Below are positions 47,925 through 57,089 of a DNA stretch of 64,000 nt, one piece after another. The stretch's first letter is position 1; each line of letters starts with the position of its first letter. Under the pieces are notes generated by a model. That model made no database searches. It was given only the letters and a program-made list of their open reading frames with translations, and had not been told where the DNA came from. Source of the DNA: Acinetobacter soli (lineage in GTDB: Bacteria > Pseudomonadota > Gammaproteobacteria > Pseudomonadales > Moraxellaceae). Location: NCBI RefSeq assembly GCF_000760595.1, contig NZ_BBNM01000004.1:234563-298562 (forward strand), read 5' to 3'. Position numbers and translations under genes: made by a program.

Positions 47925-49340
47925 TTAGTCTTCGTTCAAGCGCGCAAACTCTTCTTCGGGCGTTCCTTTCACCAGATGGAAGCGGCTATACAAAATAAAG
48001 TACAGAATAAAAGCCACATAAATCATTGCGGTGAGCAACCATACTTTCGGATTGACCATTAACCCAGCCACTACTGCAATTGCAGCCAGAACCAATGCAA
48101 TACTTGAAGTAACCACACCACCCGGCGTTTTATACGGACGTGCAAGGTTTGGATGTGAAATCCGTAATTTAATATGTGACAGCATCATGAGCACATAAGA
48201 GATGGTTGCTCCAAAGACAGCCATTAAAATCAGCAAATCACCTTCATGAGTCAATGACATCAAAAAGCCAATGATCCCCGGAATAATAATCGCAAGAAAA
48301 GGTGCTTTGTTTTTGTTGGTCAATGACAAGCTTTTTGGTAAATATCCGGCACGTGAAAGTGCAAAAATCTGACGCGAATACGCATAAATAATCGAAAAGA
48401 AGCTCGCTACAAGCCCAGCCAATCCAACAAAATTAACAAAACTGGCCAACCATGTATGCTGCCCATACACCGCAATCAAGGCATCAACCAAAGGTGCACC
48501 TGAGGCTTTTAACGCATCTGACCCCGCAGCACCAGCACTTAAAAACAAAATCAATAGCGCAAATGCCGCCAAAATCAGCATCGAACCAATGAGGCCACGC
48601 GGCAAAGAACGAACTGGATCTTTGGCTTCTTCTGCCGCCAGTGGAACGCCCTCCACAGCTAAAAAGAACCAAATGGCATAGGGTACCGCTGCCCAAATTC
48701 CTAAATAACCGAGTGGTAAAAATGCACTGGCCCCAACGTTATTGCTGACCGCAATATCAAATAATTTACCGCTTTCAAAATGTGGAATCATGGCCACAAT
48801 AAATACCAGTAAAGCCACACAGGCAATTGCGGTAATTCCAAACATGATTTTAAGGGCTTCTCCCGCACCTTTAAGATGAATACCCATAAAGACCAGATAG
48901 CATAGTAAGTAAACGCTCCAGCCACCAATCCCAAACAGTGACTCACAATATGAACCAATAAAGACCGCGATCGCCGCAGGTGCAATGGCATATTCAATTA
49001 AAATCGCGGTTCCGGTGAGGTAGCCTCCTAATGGGCCAAACGCGACACGAGCAAAACTGTAGCCACCACCTGCGGTAGGCAACATGGTCGACATTTCAGA
49101 CATAGACAAACTCATGCACAGGTACATTAAGGCGACAATGACCGTAGCAATAAATAAACCGCCCCAGCCGCCCTGAGCCAGACCGAAGTTCCACCCCGCA
49201 AAGTCTCCAGATATCACATAAGAGACTCCTAAACCCACCAATAATAACCAGCCCACTGCACCCTTTTTGAGCTGGCGTTTTGCAAAATAATCAACATCAC
49301 GAGTTGCGCCATTGTCTAGGCTTAATTCTGAATCTTTCAT
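47925..49340 (-). CDS. eat: Ethanolamine permease-type amino acid/polyamine/organocation transporter
   Basis: 471 residues from ATG 49340; a TTG three codons earlier is weaker. Twelve hydrophobic segments and family features (LKKGAVGWLLLVGLGVSYVISGDFAGWNFGLAQGGWGG, PYAIWFFLAVEGVPLAAEEAKDPVRSLPRG) match the APC superfamily ethanolamine permease group. It imports ethanolamine or a related amine across the inner membrane. It is divergent, with 182 bases between, from a small-molecule kinase gene, and a phosphatase and phospho-lyase follow, so ethanolamine is the best substrate guess. Confidence 0.87.
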   Translation of the reverse strand: MKDSELSLDNGATRDVDYFAKRQLKKGAVGWLLLVGLGVSYVISGDFAGWNFGLAQGGWGGLFIATVIVALMYLCMSLSMSEMSTMLPTAGGGYSFARVAFGPLGGYLTGTAILIEYAIAPAAIAVFIGSYCESLFGIGGWSVYLLCYLVFMGIHLKGAGEALKIMFGITAIACVALLVFIVAMIPHFESGKLFDIAVSNNVGASAFLPLGYLGIWAAVPYAIWFFLAVEGVPLAAEEAKDPVRSLPRGLIGSMLILAAFALLILFLSAGAAGSDALKASGAPLVDALIAVYGQHTWLASFVNFVGLAGLVASFFSIIYAYSRQIFALSRAGYLPKSLSLTNKNKAPFLAIIIPGIIGFLMSLTHEGDLLILMAVFGATISYVLMMLSHIKLRISHPNLARPYKTPGGVVTSSIALVLAAIAVVAGLMVNPKVWLLTAMIYVAFILYFILYSRFHLVKGTPEEEFARLNED

Positions 49341-49522
49341 TGTATTCAATCACTCTATTGATCCAACCGACTTCATTCATGTTGCGTAAAAGCCCATTTC
49401 AAAACTTGACCGCAAATTGTGAGCAAGGTCATTTGAAGTCAAGTTGATTCATTTTTTCTTTTATAAGATCAGGCCAATCGGTACTTACGATGTATCTAAA
49501 ATTAGAGTGAAGGAGTCGAATC

Positions 49523-50533
49523 ATGACGGTCGAACAAAACGAATTTTTAAGCTCAGTTCAGCTTCAAATTCTTGCAGAACAAGCCATCAAGCAATATCCA
49601 AACGAATATCAAGGTTCAGTTAAACTCCTGTGTCAGTCAGAAAACGCCACTTTTTTAGTGACCACAGCGCAGGCAAAATACGCACTTAGAATCCATCGAC
49701 CGAATTATCATCACTTGCAAGATATCGAAAGTGAGCTGGCGTGGTTAGATGCGCTTAATCAAAGTGGAATCGAAGTTCCACTGGCGATTGCCGATCAGGA
49801 TGGTCAACGTGTGATCACCCTGAAACTGGCCGAAGGCATTTCGCGCTACGCAGTGCTTTTCAATTGGGTCAATGGCAGCATGCCCACCACCGATGTCGAT
49901 CCGACCGCTTTTCAACAACTGGGACAAATTACCGCCGCACTACATCAACACAGTAAAAGCTGGAAACGCCCAGAACAGTTTAATCGAATTGTGTGGAATC
50001 ATGACACCATGGTCGGTGCTCAAGGCCATTGGGGCAACTGGAAACATGCACCGCATTTAGATCAAGCCGACCACGCTGTGGTGGAAGAAGCGATTGCACG
50101 TATTTCAACTGAACTATGCCAGTATGGTGCCGGTGAAGATCGCTATGGTCTGATTCATGCCGATTTAAGGCTCACCAACTTACTGCTGCAAGATCAGCAA
50201 ATTGGTGTGATTGACTTTGACGACTGCGGTATGAGCTGGTTTATGCATGATCTGGCTGCCGCGATTAGTTTTAATGAACATTTAGATGCTGCACCGCAAT
50301 GGGTAGAGCACTGGCTAACAGGTTATGAAAAAACAGGTCATGTTCAAAATCATGATTACGTCATGATTCCTACATTTATTATGCAACGTCGCATTCAAAT
50401 GATGGCGTGGAATGGTTCACATGCACATACCGAAATGGCGCTTAGCTTAGGTGATCAATGGTCGAATGAAACCGTGCGCTTATGTAAGAAGTACTTAAAT
50501 GGTGAAATGCCAGTCGGACGTAGCAACGCTTAA
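49523..50533 (+). CDS. Aminoglycoside-phosphotransferase-fold small-molecule kinase (ethanolamine/choline/homoserine-kinase-like)
   Basis: 336 residues. The APH/choline-kinase fold shows a nucleotide-binding N-terminal lobe (KYALRIHRPNY) and the Brenner motif HADLRLTNLLL with the catalytic Asp, then IGVIDFDDCGMSWFMHDLAAAI with the metal-binding Asp. AAGGAG precedes ATG 49523. Hydroxylysine and ethanolamine kinases and ThrB2 share this fold. Because the window also encodes an ethanolamine permease and a phospho-lyase, phosphorylation of ethanolamine (or hydroxylysine) is the leading idea. The family alone cannot decide. Confidence 0.8.
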   Translation: MTVEQNEFLSSVQLQILAEQAIKQYPNEYQGSVKLLCQSENATFLVTTAQAKYALRIHRPNYHHLQDIESELAWLDALNQSGIEVPLAIADQDGQRVITLKLAEGISRYAVLFNWVNGSMPTTDVDPTAFQQLGQITAALHQHSKSWKRPEQFNRIVWNHDTMVGAQGHWGNWKHAPHLDQADHAVVEEAIARISTELCQYGAGEDRYGLIHADLRLTNLLLQDQQIGVIDFDDCGMSWFMHDLAAAISFNEHLDAAPQWVEHWLTGYEKTGHVQNHDYVMIPTFIMQRRIQMMAWNGSHAHTEMALSLGDQWSNETVRLCKKYLNGEMPVGRSNA

Positions 50534-50607
50534 GTAAAACAAAGCACTTGTTCACTTTATCTGTTTTTTCATTGAGTTGTATTTCGTAATTTGGGGCTAA
50601 ATTAGAT

Positions 50608-51918
50608 ATGAAAAGAAACATGCATTTACTCGGAATTGGAGCTTTAATCGCAGGTGTTTTAGCGTTGGGAGGCTGTGCCCAAATGCCAAAGCACGATACA
50701 CAGGTGTTGGCATCCGCGATCAAGCAGGAGTATCTGGCACAAGGTCGCTGGGATGCGTTTAATCGCGATCAGCTCAATCAATTAATTGCACAATACGGCA
50801 AAGACAGTCCTAATTATAATCCGTTAAAACGGCCCTATATTGTGACTGATTTTGACAATACCTCGGTTTTTTTAGATATTGAGGAAGCGACATTAATTTA
50901 TCAACTTCAACAGCTTGCATTTGCCGTAACGCCAGAACAGCTCAATACGATTATTCGTAAGGGAATCAGTACGCAAAATTTTGTTGCAGATTACAATAAC
51001 AGCCAAGGTCAAGCAGTTAATATCGACAAGATTGCACCCGATATTGTGCAAAGCTATGCATGGCTATATACGCACTATTCAGGCTTAAAAGGCAATCAAT
51101 CCTTAGCGCAAATCCAAACGAGCCCGCACTATCAAAACTTTATCAGCAAAATGCGTTATTTGTATGCGGCTATTGGAGATACTTTCGATCATGATGTGTC
51201 TTATCCATGGGTAACCTATTTATTTGCCGGAATGACCGAAGCAGAAGTACGTGATTTGGTTCAAAAAACAGTTGCTTGGCAAAAATCTCAGCCCATTGGC
51301 CCGGTGATATGGACATCCCCATCTGATTTAAAAGGTCAGGCCGGTGTGATCAGTGTAACGTGGGAAAATGGTTTACGCCCTTATGCCGAAATGCAGGACT
51401 TATTTCAGGCATTTCAAAATAACGGCATCGATGTTTATGTGTGTTCGGCTTCATATATCGATGTGATTAAAGAAATTATTTCTAATCCCAACGTGGGCTT
51501 TAACATTCCAGACAGCCATGCTTATGCCATGGAACTTGAGCGAGATTCACAAGGACGCATTTTGCCTGAATTTCGTAAAGGTTATGATCAGACCCAAGGC
51601 AAAGGCAAAACGCGCACAATTGAAAAATTTTTGGTATCTAAATATGGTTATGGGCCGCTCTTCATTGCTGGCGACAGCGAAGGCGATCAAAACATGATGC
51701 AGGATTTCACAGATACGAAAAAGGTGCTGATTGTAAATCGTCTGCGTAAACCCACCACAGATATTGGGAAGTTTTCAGCTTTGGCTGTTCAAAGCTATGG
51801 ACAGACTAATCCGAAATTTTTACTACAGGGCCGTGATGCAAACACAGGACAATTTACAGCGTCAATCAACAGTATCAGTTACGGATCGAGCACACCAAAA
51901 GCATTGAAACCTCAATAA
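50608..51918 (+). CDS. Exported HAD-family phosphatase (phosphorylcholine-phosphatase-like lipoprotein)
   Basis: 436 residues with a lipoprotein signal peptide (GIGALIAGVLALGGC, lipid Cys near 23). The HAD phosphatase motif I is VTDFDNTSVFLD, motif II is DVYVCSASYIDVIKE and motif IV is FIAGDSEGDQNMMQDF. Length, location and motif I match bacterial phosphorylcholine phosphatase PchP, which releases choline outside the cytoplasm and also acts on phosphoethanolamine. It follows the kinase by 75 bases and would supply amine to the permease. Confidence 0.8.
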   Translation: MKRNMHLLGIGALIAGVLALGGCAQMPKHDTQVLASAIKQEYLAQGRWDAFNRDQLNQLIAQYGKDSPNYNPLKRPYIVTDFDNTSVFLDIEEATLIYQLQQLAFAVTPEQLNTIIRKGISTQNFVADYNNSQGQAVNIDKIAPDIVQSYAWLYTHYSGLKGNQSLAQIQTSPHYQNFISKMRYLYAAIGDTFDHDVSYPWVTYLFAGMTEAEVRDLVQKTVAWQKSQPIGPVIWTSPSDLKGQAGVISVTWENGLRPYAEMQDLFQAFQNNGIDVYVCSASYIDVIKEIISNPNVGFNIPDSHAYAMELERDSQGRILPEFRKGYDQTQGKGKTRTIEKFLVSKYGYGPLFIAGDSEGDQNMMQDFTDTKKVLIVNRLRKPTTDIGKFSALAVQSYGQTNPKFLLQGRDANTGQFTASINSISYGSSTPKALKPQ

Positions 51919-51942
51919 ATCCAATCCACTGAGTTATGTTTT

Positions 51943-51977
51943 AACCTGTGCTTGATCAATTCAAGCGCAGGTTTTTT
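51943..51977 (+). terminator. Terminator of the phosphatase gene
   Basis: AACCTGTGCTTGA and TCAAGCGCAGGTT (51943-51955 with 51961-51973) form a 13-bp stem with one G-T wobble and a TCAAT loop, followed by a T run. Confidence 0.85.
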
Positions 51978-52067
51978 AATTTTAGCCGTACATATAAAAA
52001 CTACGCTATAGCTGGTATGCATCTTGCTTCATCTCTTGTATATATCGGTATTAAGTGAGATCTTCAC

Positions 52068-53102
52068 ATGTTTCAGATGAATACGGCACAACTATTGGGC
52101 ACCAGCATGTGCAATCAGGGCGTGTTGTCAGCAGCTGCATCAGGCTTGAGTGATTTCATTAGCAGCAAAGGTGCAGACGTCGATCGTGTCTTTGGTATCA
52201 GTGGTATCAATCCCGAGTTACTGGCCAGTCCGACATTAAGTTTACAACTTCCCAATTACTGTCATGTATTAGAACAGGCCGCTGAACTTTCAGGATGTGA
52301 CAATTTCGGTTTACATTATGGTCAGCAATTTCAGCCCAAATCTTTAGGTCTAATTGGCTACATCGGACTATGCTCTGCAACGCTTGAAAGCGCATTAGTC
52401 AATATGACCAATCACTTTTATTTGCACCAGAAAGACACGCTGAACCGCATGGTCGATTTAGGAGATTGCTGGCGCTTAGACTATCAGGTGCATCACGGTG
52501 CGATCTTGACCCGACGTCAAGATGCCGAATTGACCTTAGGCATGTTCATGAATGTGATTCGTGGCGTGCTGGGCGGGCATTATTCACCACGTGAAATTCA
52601 TTTTGAGCATACGCGGCCTGAGTTTTGGCAAGAACATAGCAAATTGTTTAACGCACCTGTTTATTTTGATCAGCCATTCAACTCAATTTTACTGTCAAAA
52701 AAAGATTTGCAGCACCCGATGCCCAATCATGATCCGCTGCTATTAACCGTAATTCTAGATACTCTTCGCTTGCTCAATACCCATGTACACAGACAAAGCC
52801 TAACCGATCAAGTGCGCTCACATATTCAAATTGAGCTGAACACAGGTGAACCTAATCTGGAAAAAATTGCACACGATTTGGATTTGAGCAGCTGTGCACT
52901 CACCCGTCGGCTTAAACTTGAAGGATTAACCTTTAGTTCACTGGTCGATAAAGTGCGTTGTGAGCTTGCAGAGCATTACATGAAACAAAAAAATATCCCG
53001 ATTTCCGAAATGGCATTTTTATTGGGCTACTCAGAGGTGAGTGCATTTTCTCGTGCATTTAAGCGCTGGTTTGGTGTTAATCCAAGACAATGGCGTAACT
53101 AA
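52068..53102 (+). CDS. AraC-family regulator with PF12625-type sensor
   Basis: 344 residues. The N-terminal domain is of the arabinose-binding-like AraC subgroup (PF12625; pattern FGLHYGQQFQPKSLGLIGYIGLCSATLESAL and FEHTRPEFWQEHSKLFNAPVYFDQPFNSI). The C-terminal helix-turn-helix pair is LEKIAHDLDLSSCALTRRLKLEGLTFSSLVDKVR and ISEMAFLLGYSEVSAFSRAFKRWFGVNPRQW. This is the OruR/ArgR-like branch that often activates amine or amino-acid use. It is near the phosphatase and phospho-lyase genes, so a role in the ethanolamine genes is likely. Confidence 0.85.
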   Translation: MFQMNTAQLLGTSMCNQGVLSAAASGLSDFISSKGADVDRVFGISGINPELLASPTLSLQLPNYCHVLEQAAELSGCDNFGLHYGQQFQPKSLGLIGYIGLCSATLESALVNMTNHFYLHQKDTLNRMVDLGDCWRLDYQVHHGAILTRRQDAELTLGMFMNVIRGVLGGHYSPREIHFEHTRPEFWQEHSKLFNAPVYFDQPFNSILLSKKDLQHPMPNHDPLLLTVILDTLRLLNTHVHRQSLTDQVRSHIQIELNTGEPNLEKIAHDLDLSSCALTRRLKLEGLTFSSLVDKVRCELAEHYMKQKNIPISEMAFLLGYSEVSAFSRAFKRWFGVNPRQWRN

Positions 53103-53155
53103 TACAACCGGAACACGCAATTAAGCGGTTCCGGCTATTTGTTGATTGATTCGAT

Positions 53156-54169
53156 TTAAAACCCTTCAAGCACAATTTTGCCTTTGGCTTTACCACCTTC
53201 AATCAGGCTATGCACCTCTTTGAGATTTTCGGCATTGATCTTGCCATAGACCTCAGTCAATGTGGATTGAATGACGCCATCATCGACCAGTTTGGCCACT
53301 GCATTTAACAGTTCACGCTGCTGTGCAATATCTTCCGTTTGATACATTGAGCGGGTATACATAAACTCCCAATGTAAAGAGATCGATTTGGTTTTAAGTG
53401 GGCTGATACTCAGTTCGGCTGGATCATCAATCAGGCCCAAACGCCCCTGAGGTGCGGTCAATGCAGCAATCTGCTCCATATATTGATCGGTATAATTGGT
53501 AGAAAAAACATAACTAGGTGCCTTTAAACCCAGTTCATCCATTTGCGCCTTAAGTGGTTTTGAATGATCAATCACGTAATCCGCTCCGAGCTGTTTCACC
53601 CACGCTTGTGTCTCTGCGCGTGATGCTGTCGCAATAACTTTCAAATCTGATTTTGCTTTGAGTAATTGAATCGTGATTGAGCCAACACCGCCAGCCCCAC
53701 CAATAATTAGAATACTTCGTTCTCCACCTGATACTGGATCTTCAATTTTTAAACGGTCAAACAACATTTCCCATGCAGTGATGGTGGTCAGAGGCATAGC
53801 AGCCGCTTCTGCAAAAGAAAGGCGTTTCGGTTTATGCCCCACAATGCGCGCATCGACCAATTGAAACTGTGCATTACTGCCCGGACGGGTTAAATCACCT
53901 GCATACCAGACTTCATCGCCTACTTTGAATTCGGTGACTTCGTCGCCTACACTGATCACAACGCCAGCTGCATCCCAACCTAAAATTTTCCACTGTCCTG
54001 CTTCTGCTGCTGCACGTTTGCGAACTTTGGTATCAACCGGATTCACTGAAATCGCTTTTACCTCGACCAGAATATCTTTACCGCGCGCCACGGGCTGCTC
54101 GATCTCGATATCCACCAATGCATCTGGACGTGTAATCTCACCTTGTTCTTTATAGCCTACCGCTTTCAT
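53156..54169 (-). CDS. Zinc-type quinone oxidoreductase family reductase (MDR)
   Basis: 337 residues from ATG 54169 (GAGGAA upstream); an upstream extension of 25 codons is rejected. GroES-like domain (KAISVNPVDTKVRKRA, LGWDAAGVVISVGDEV, FKVGDEVWYAG) and Rossmann domain (SILIIGGAGGVGSITIQLLKAKSDLKVIATASR) mark a zinc-binding-dehydrogenase family member without zinc cysteines. It is divergent from an HxlR gene, 98 bases apart. It likely reduces quinones or enones with NADPH. Confidence 0.85.
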   Translation of the reverse strand: MKAVGYKEQGEITRPDALVDIEIEQPVARGKDILVEVKAISVNPVDTKVRKRAAAEAGQWKILGWDAAGVVISVGDEVTEFKVGDEVWYAGDLTRPGSNAQFQLVDARIVGHKPKRLSFAEAAAMPLTTITAWEMLFDRLKIEDPVSGGERSILIIGGAGGVGSITIQLLKAKSDLKVIATASRAETQAWVKQLGADYVIDHSKPLKAQMDELGLKAPSYVFSTNYTDQYMEQIAALTAPQGRLGLIDDPAELSISPLKTKSISLHWEFMYTRSMYQTEDIAQQRELLNAVAKLVDDGVIQSTLTEVYGKINAENLKEVHSLIEGGKAKGKIVLEGF

Positions 54170-54267
54170 CTTGACGTTCCTCACTTGTATTGCGTGGTAG
54201 CATACCTTAAGCTTAATCACCGTATATACAGACAAATTTCGCACATAGTGTCAAAAAGGATACTGTT

Positions 54268-54684
54268 ATGAGTAAGGTAAAACATTCACGCTTTAATTGT
54301 AATCCAGGCTGCTCGGTCGAGGCTGCGATTGGCCTACTCGACGGTAAATGGAAAAGTTTAATTTTATGGAATTTACTTACCGAAAAAATATTACGTTTTA
54401 ATGAGCTAAAGCGCCGTATTCCAAATGTAACTCAGCGTATGCTCACTAATCAGCTTCGCGAGCTTGAACAAGACGGACTCATTATTCGAACGGTTTACCC
54501 GCAAGTGCCACCTAAGGTTGAGTATCAGCTTTCTGCGCTAGGTCAAACCTTAAAGCCTATTTTAATTGCTTTAAAAGAATGGGGCGATCAGCATATCGAT
54601 TTGTATGGAAAACCACATCAAAGTGAAACTGAGCAGCATAATGAGCGTGAGCAGCACACAGAAATTACAGCTCAGGCAGGATAA
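54268..54684 (+). CDS. HxlR-family transcriptional regulator
   Basis: 138 residues; AAGGA precedes ATG 54268. A winged helix domain with the HxlR pattern IGLLDGKWKSLILWNLLTEKILRFNELKRRIPNVTQRMLTNQLRELEQDGLI. The N-terminal CNPGC pair has the spacing of redox- or electrophile-sensing cysteines (YodB/HypR-like). The tail (QSETEQHNEREQHTEI) is charged. Divergent from the quinone reductase gene, it probably represses that gene and is released by quinones or aldehydes. Confidence 0.88.
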   Translation: MSKVKHSRFNCNPGCSVEAAIGLLDGKWKSLILWNLLTEKILRFNELKRRIPNVTQRMLTNQLRELEQDGLIIRTVYPQVPPKVEYQLSALGQTLKPILIALKEWGDQHIDLYGKPHQSETEQHNEREQHTEITAQAG

Positions 54685-54710
54685 AAAAAGCCTTATCGAA
54701 TGATAAGGCT
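54685..54710 (-). terminator. Terminator of the phospho-lyase gene (minus strand)
   Basis: AGCCTTATC (54689-54697) and GATAAGGCT (54702-54710) form a 9-bp stem with a GAAT loop. On the minus strand it is followed by seven T, on the plus strand only by a weak T run. Confidence 0.8.
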
Positions 54711-54727
54711 TAAAGATTAGCTGAGCT

Positions 54728-56071
54728 TTAATCTTTGAGTTTACGAATAGATTGATTGAGTGCGCTGACCAACCAGTCGATATCGTGTTCCTGAAATGCC
54801 AGCGGTGGACGTAATTTCAGTACATTGCCATATGGGCCAGCAACAGAAGTCAATACGCGGTGAGTATTACGTAATTCTTCAATCAGATTCAGTGCCAAGG
54901 CTTTATCTGGCGATTTACTGTCACGATCTTTCACCAGTTCAAATCCGATAAACAAGCCCGCACCGCGTACATCGCCCACACATTCATGTATATCCATGAG
55001 TTTGCTAAGTTCGGCCTGAAGTTTAGCACCCACATATTTGCTGTGTGCTTGTAAGTCTTCATCATGAATTACCTTGAGAACAGCTTGAGCTGCCGCCATC
55101 GATACTGGGTTTCCACCGAAAGTATTGAAATATGGAATATTATCGCTAAATGCTGCCAATACATCGCTTTTGGCAAGTAGACCAGATACCGGGATTCCAT
55201 TGCCCATCGGTTTACCTGTGGTAATAATATCTGGCACTACACCATGGCGACCGAATCCCCAAAATGAGTCTCCAGTACGTGCAAACCCAGGTTGTACTTC
55301 ATCGGTAATAAATATTCCGCCATTGGCATGAACCACATCTACTGCTTTTTTCAAAAATCCAACCGGATTTGGCATTACACCATCTGAAGAGAAAATTGAA
55401 TCTGCCAGAAAGCCTGCAAACTTAATACCGTTGGCGTTCATGTCATCGATTTGCTGTTGAATTTGCGCTGCAAACCAATCACCTAAATCATCTGCTGCAA
55501 TTCGGTATGCATCCGGTGCAGGAACCAAACGAGTTGTAGCTGCCAAAGCCTGACCAGAACCTAATGCAGGAGAACAGCCTGAAGTTAACTCACTGGTGCC
55601 GTGATAAGCTTCTTGCGAAACAATGATACCTGTTCCGCCACTATATTCACGGGCAATTCGAATGGCCAAATCATTGGCTTCAGAACCTGTACACATATAC
55701 ATGGCACGGTCAATTTCGCTTGGTGTTGTTTTTAAAAGCTCTTCGGTGTAATTCAGAATATTTTCATGCAAATAACGTGTATGTGTATTGAGCATTTTCA
55801 TCTGCTCATTCACTGCCTCAATGACAGCAGGATGACAATGCCCAATACTGGCTACATTATTGTATACATCGAGATATTTATGGCCCGCAGCATCCCAAAG
55901 ATACTGTCCTTGCCCTTTTACCAAATGCACAGGGTTACGATAAAATAATCGATAAGACTCACCGAGCACTTGGCTGCGTTTATCTGTTAATTTTCGGGTT
56001 TCAGCATCCAGTGCGGCTGCATGTTCTGCGCGGAAACTATTGGTATCCATAATGGTTGAACGTGTAACCAT
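54728..56071 (-). CDS. Class III PLP enzyme of the ethanolamine-phosphate phospho-lyase type
   Basis: 447 residues from ATG 56071 (AGGAG upstream). It is a class III aminotransferase fold: VYNNVASIGHCHPAVIEAV, CTGSEANDLAIRIARE, FITDEVQPGFARTGDSFWGFGRHGVVPDIITTGKPMGNG with the PLP Lys, and FNTFGGNPVSMAAAQAV. The C-terminal YGNVLKLRPPLAF and other details fit AGXT2L1/ETNPPL-like enzymes, which cleave O-phosphoethanolamine to acetaldehyde, ammonia and phosphate. A plain transaminase remains possible. Paired with the kinase at 49523, it would complete ethanolamine breakdown without adenosylcobalamin. Confidence 0.8.
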   Translation of the reverse strand: MVTRSTIMDTNSFRAEHAAALDAETRKLTDKRSQVLGESYRLFYRNPVHLVKGQGQYLWDAAGHKYLDVYNNVASIGHCHPAVIEAVNEQMKMLNTHTRYLHENILNYTEELLKTTPSEIDRAMYMCTGSEANDLAIRIAREYSGGTGIIVSQEAYHGTSELTSGCSPALGSGQALAATTRLVPAPDAYRIAADDLGDWFAAQIQQQIDDMNANGIKFAGFLADSIFSSDGVMPNPVGFLKKAVDVVHANGGIFITDEVQPGFARTGDSFWGFGRHGVVPDIITTGKPMGNGIPVSGLLAKSDVLAAFSDNIPYFNTFGGNPVSMAAAQAVLKVIHDEDLQAHSKYVGAKLQAELSKLMDIHECVGDVRGAGLFIGFELVKDRDSKSPDKALALNLIEELRNTHRVLTSVAGPYGNVLKLRPPLAFQEHDIDWLVSALNQSIRKLKD

Positions 56072-56425
56072 GAATGACTCCTGTATTTAAATAATTCAAA
56101 ATGGCACACTTGAAATCGAATCAAATCCGGCCATGTTCTTTCGAATGTATATATCGCTGTTTGACTTATATTGTTCAAGTTTGAAGAAAGAAACTTGACA
56201 CTAAAGCGCGAAAGTTGTCATTTGATGTCAAATTCACGAATTCGATGTATGGTCGGATTGCTATATGCTTCAGTAAACTACTACGTATCGCATCTAACAC
56301 TAGAATGTCATGCTAATCAAAATAACTATCATACAAACAATGGTATGAATTAAATCGTGAGGATATTCGTATGCAATTGTTTTATCTTAATTCTAAAGAT
56401 AAAAATGTGTTTTATAACAAAGCAA
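56072..56425. other. Junction region between phospho-lyase promoter and accessory island
   Basis: No gene seen. It must hold the minus-strand phospho-lyase promoter. It contains TTGACA at 56195-56200, TTGTCA at 56215-56220 and TGTCAA at 56226-56231, an arrangement of partly inverted half-sites that might be an AraC or other operator. The right part is AT-rich and belongs to the island. Confidence 0.4.
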
Positions 56426-56614
56426 AAACAAGTTCACTTTTGTTCATCTTATAATTCATGCGGTAGATGTATAGCCTATACTTGGCAAAAGGGTAGCTTT
56501 CGTTGTGACAGATTTACAAAATGGCTTTATACAGAGACAGGAAATGGGAACTTAGGTGGAAATACTTCTAACGGTACTTTTAATAGCTCTCTTCTAACGA
56601 TAACTCGTGCATAA
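56426..56614 (+). pseudogene. Truncated copy of the secreted cysteine-protein gene (C-terminal third only)
   Basis: The last ~60 residues (from CSSYNSCGRCIAYTWQKGSF to SLLTITRA, ending at 56614) closely resemble the C terminus of the intact gene at 59021-59578, whose ends are CSSYNSSGAC.. and SLLTITRT. The signal peptide and the first 120 residues, including the predicted catalytic His, are missing. A frame opens upstream at 56357 but its first 25 residues are unrelated. Substitutions (e.g. DRFTKWLYTETG for DAFVKWIFTQTG) show divergence, not a recent copy. It keeps the core Cys of FRCD. Confidence 0.75.
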
Positions 56615-56624
56615 TTTTTAATAT

Positions 56625-56651
56625 ATTCCTCATTAAATCATAATGAGGAAT
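56625..56651 (+). other. Intergenic hairpin in the truncated cassette copy
   Basis: ATTCCTCATTA and TAATGAGGAAT form a perfect 11-bp stem around AATCA, between the truncated first gene and the cut second gene. A hairpin of different sequence lies at the same place in the complete cassette. Confidence 0.6.
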
Positions 56652-56675
56652 TCTTTTAACATTGATAGATTACTT

Positions 56676-56753
56676 ATGAAAAAAAATATTCTGTATGTCT
56701 TATTATCCTTTATTATTTTAACCGTATTCATATTTTTTATAAAAGATGGATAG
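56676..56753 (+). pseudogene. Truncated membrane-anchor gene cut by the IS3 element
   Basis: ATG 56676 opens a frame encoding MKKNILYVLLSFIILTVFIF then FIKDG, a single N-terminal transmembrane anchor; its stop codon TAG lies inside the IS3 element left end. The position, just after the truncated first gene, corresponds to the membrane-anchored repeat-protein gene (58002-58952) in the intact cassette, although the anchor sequences differ. The rest of the gene has been lost. Confidence 0.6.
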
Positions 56754-56810
56754 CCACCGATTTTGTAGACACCTTTTAGTTAGATAAAATGGCTAATTAA
56801 CGAGGTGCTT

Positions 56811-57089
56811 ATGAGCAGTAAACGATACCCTGAAGAATTCAAAATTGAAGCAGTAAAGCAAGTGACTGAAAAAGGTCATAGTGTGTCTGAAGTGGCCACA
56901 CGTTTAGGTACAACCACGCATAGTCTTTATGCCTGGATCAAGTGTTATGATCCTCAAGAACCTAAAATCATAGACTTTAGGGATGCAGTTTCAGAATTGG
57001 CAAAACTAAAAAAAGAGCTGCAACGGGTTACAGAAGAAAGGGACATATTAAAAAAAGCCGCGGTGTACTTCGCAAGCCAGTCCAAATGA
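56811..57089 (+). CDS. IS3-family transposase OrfA
   Basis: 92 residues from ATG 56811 (ACGAGG upstream). A helix-turn-helix of the IS3/IS911 type (KRYPEEFKIEAVKQVTEKGH, SVSEVATRLGTTTHSLYAWIK) is followed by a leucine-zipper-like coiled coil (LAKLKKELQRVTEERDILKKA). The A7 run at 57050-57056, in phase, would allow -1 slippage into OrfB; no stop follows in that frame before the OrfB start. Confidence 0.9.
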   Translation: MSSKRYPEEFKIEAVKQVTEKGHSVSEVATRLGTTTHSLYAWIKCYDPQEPKIIDFRDAVSELAKLKKELQRVTEERDILKKAAVYFASQSK

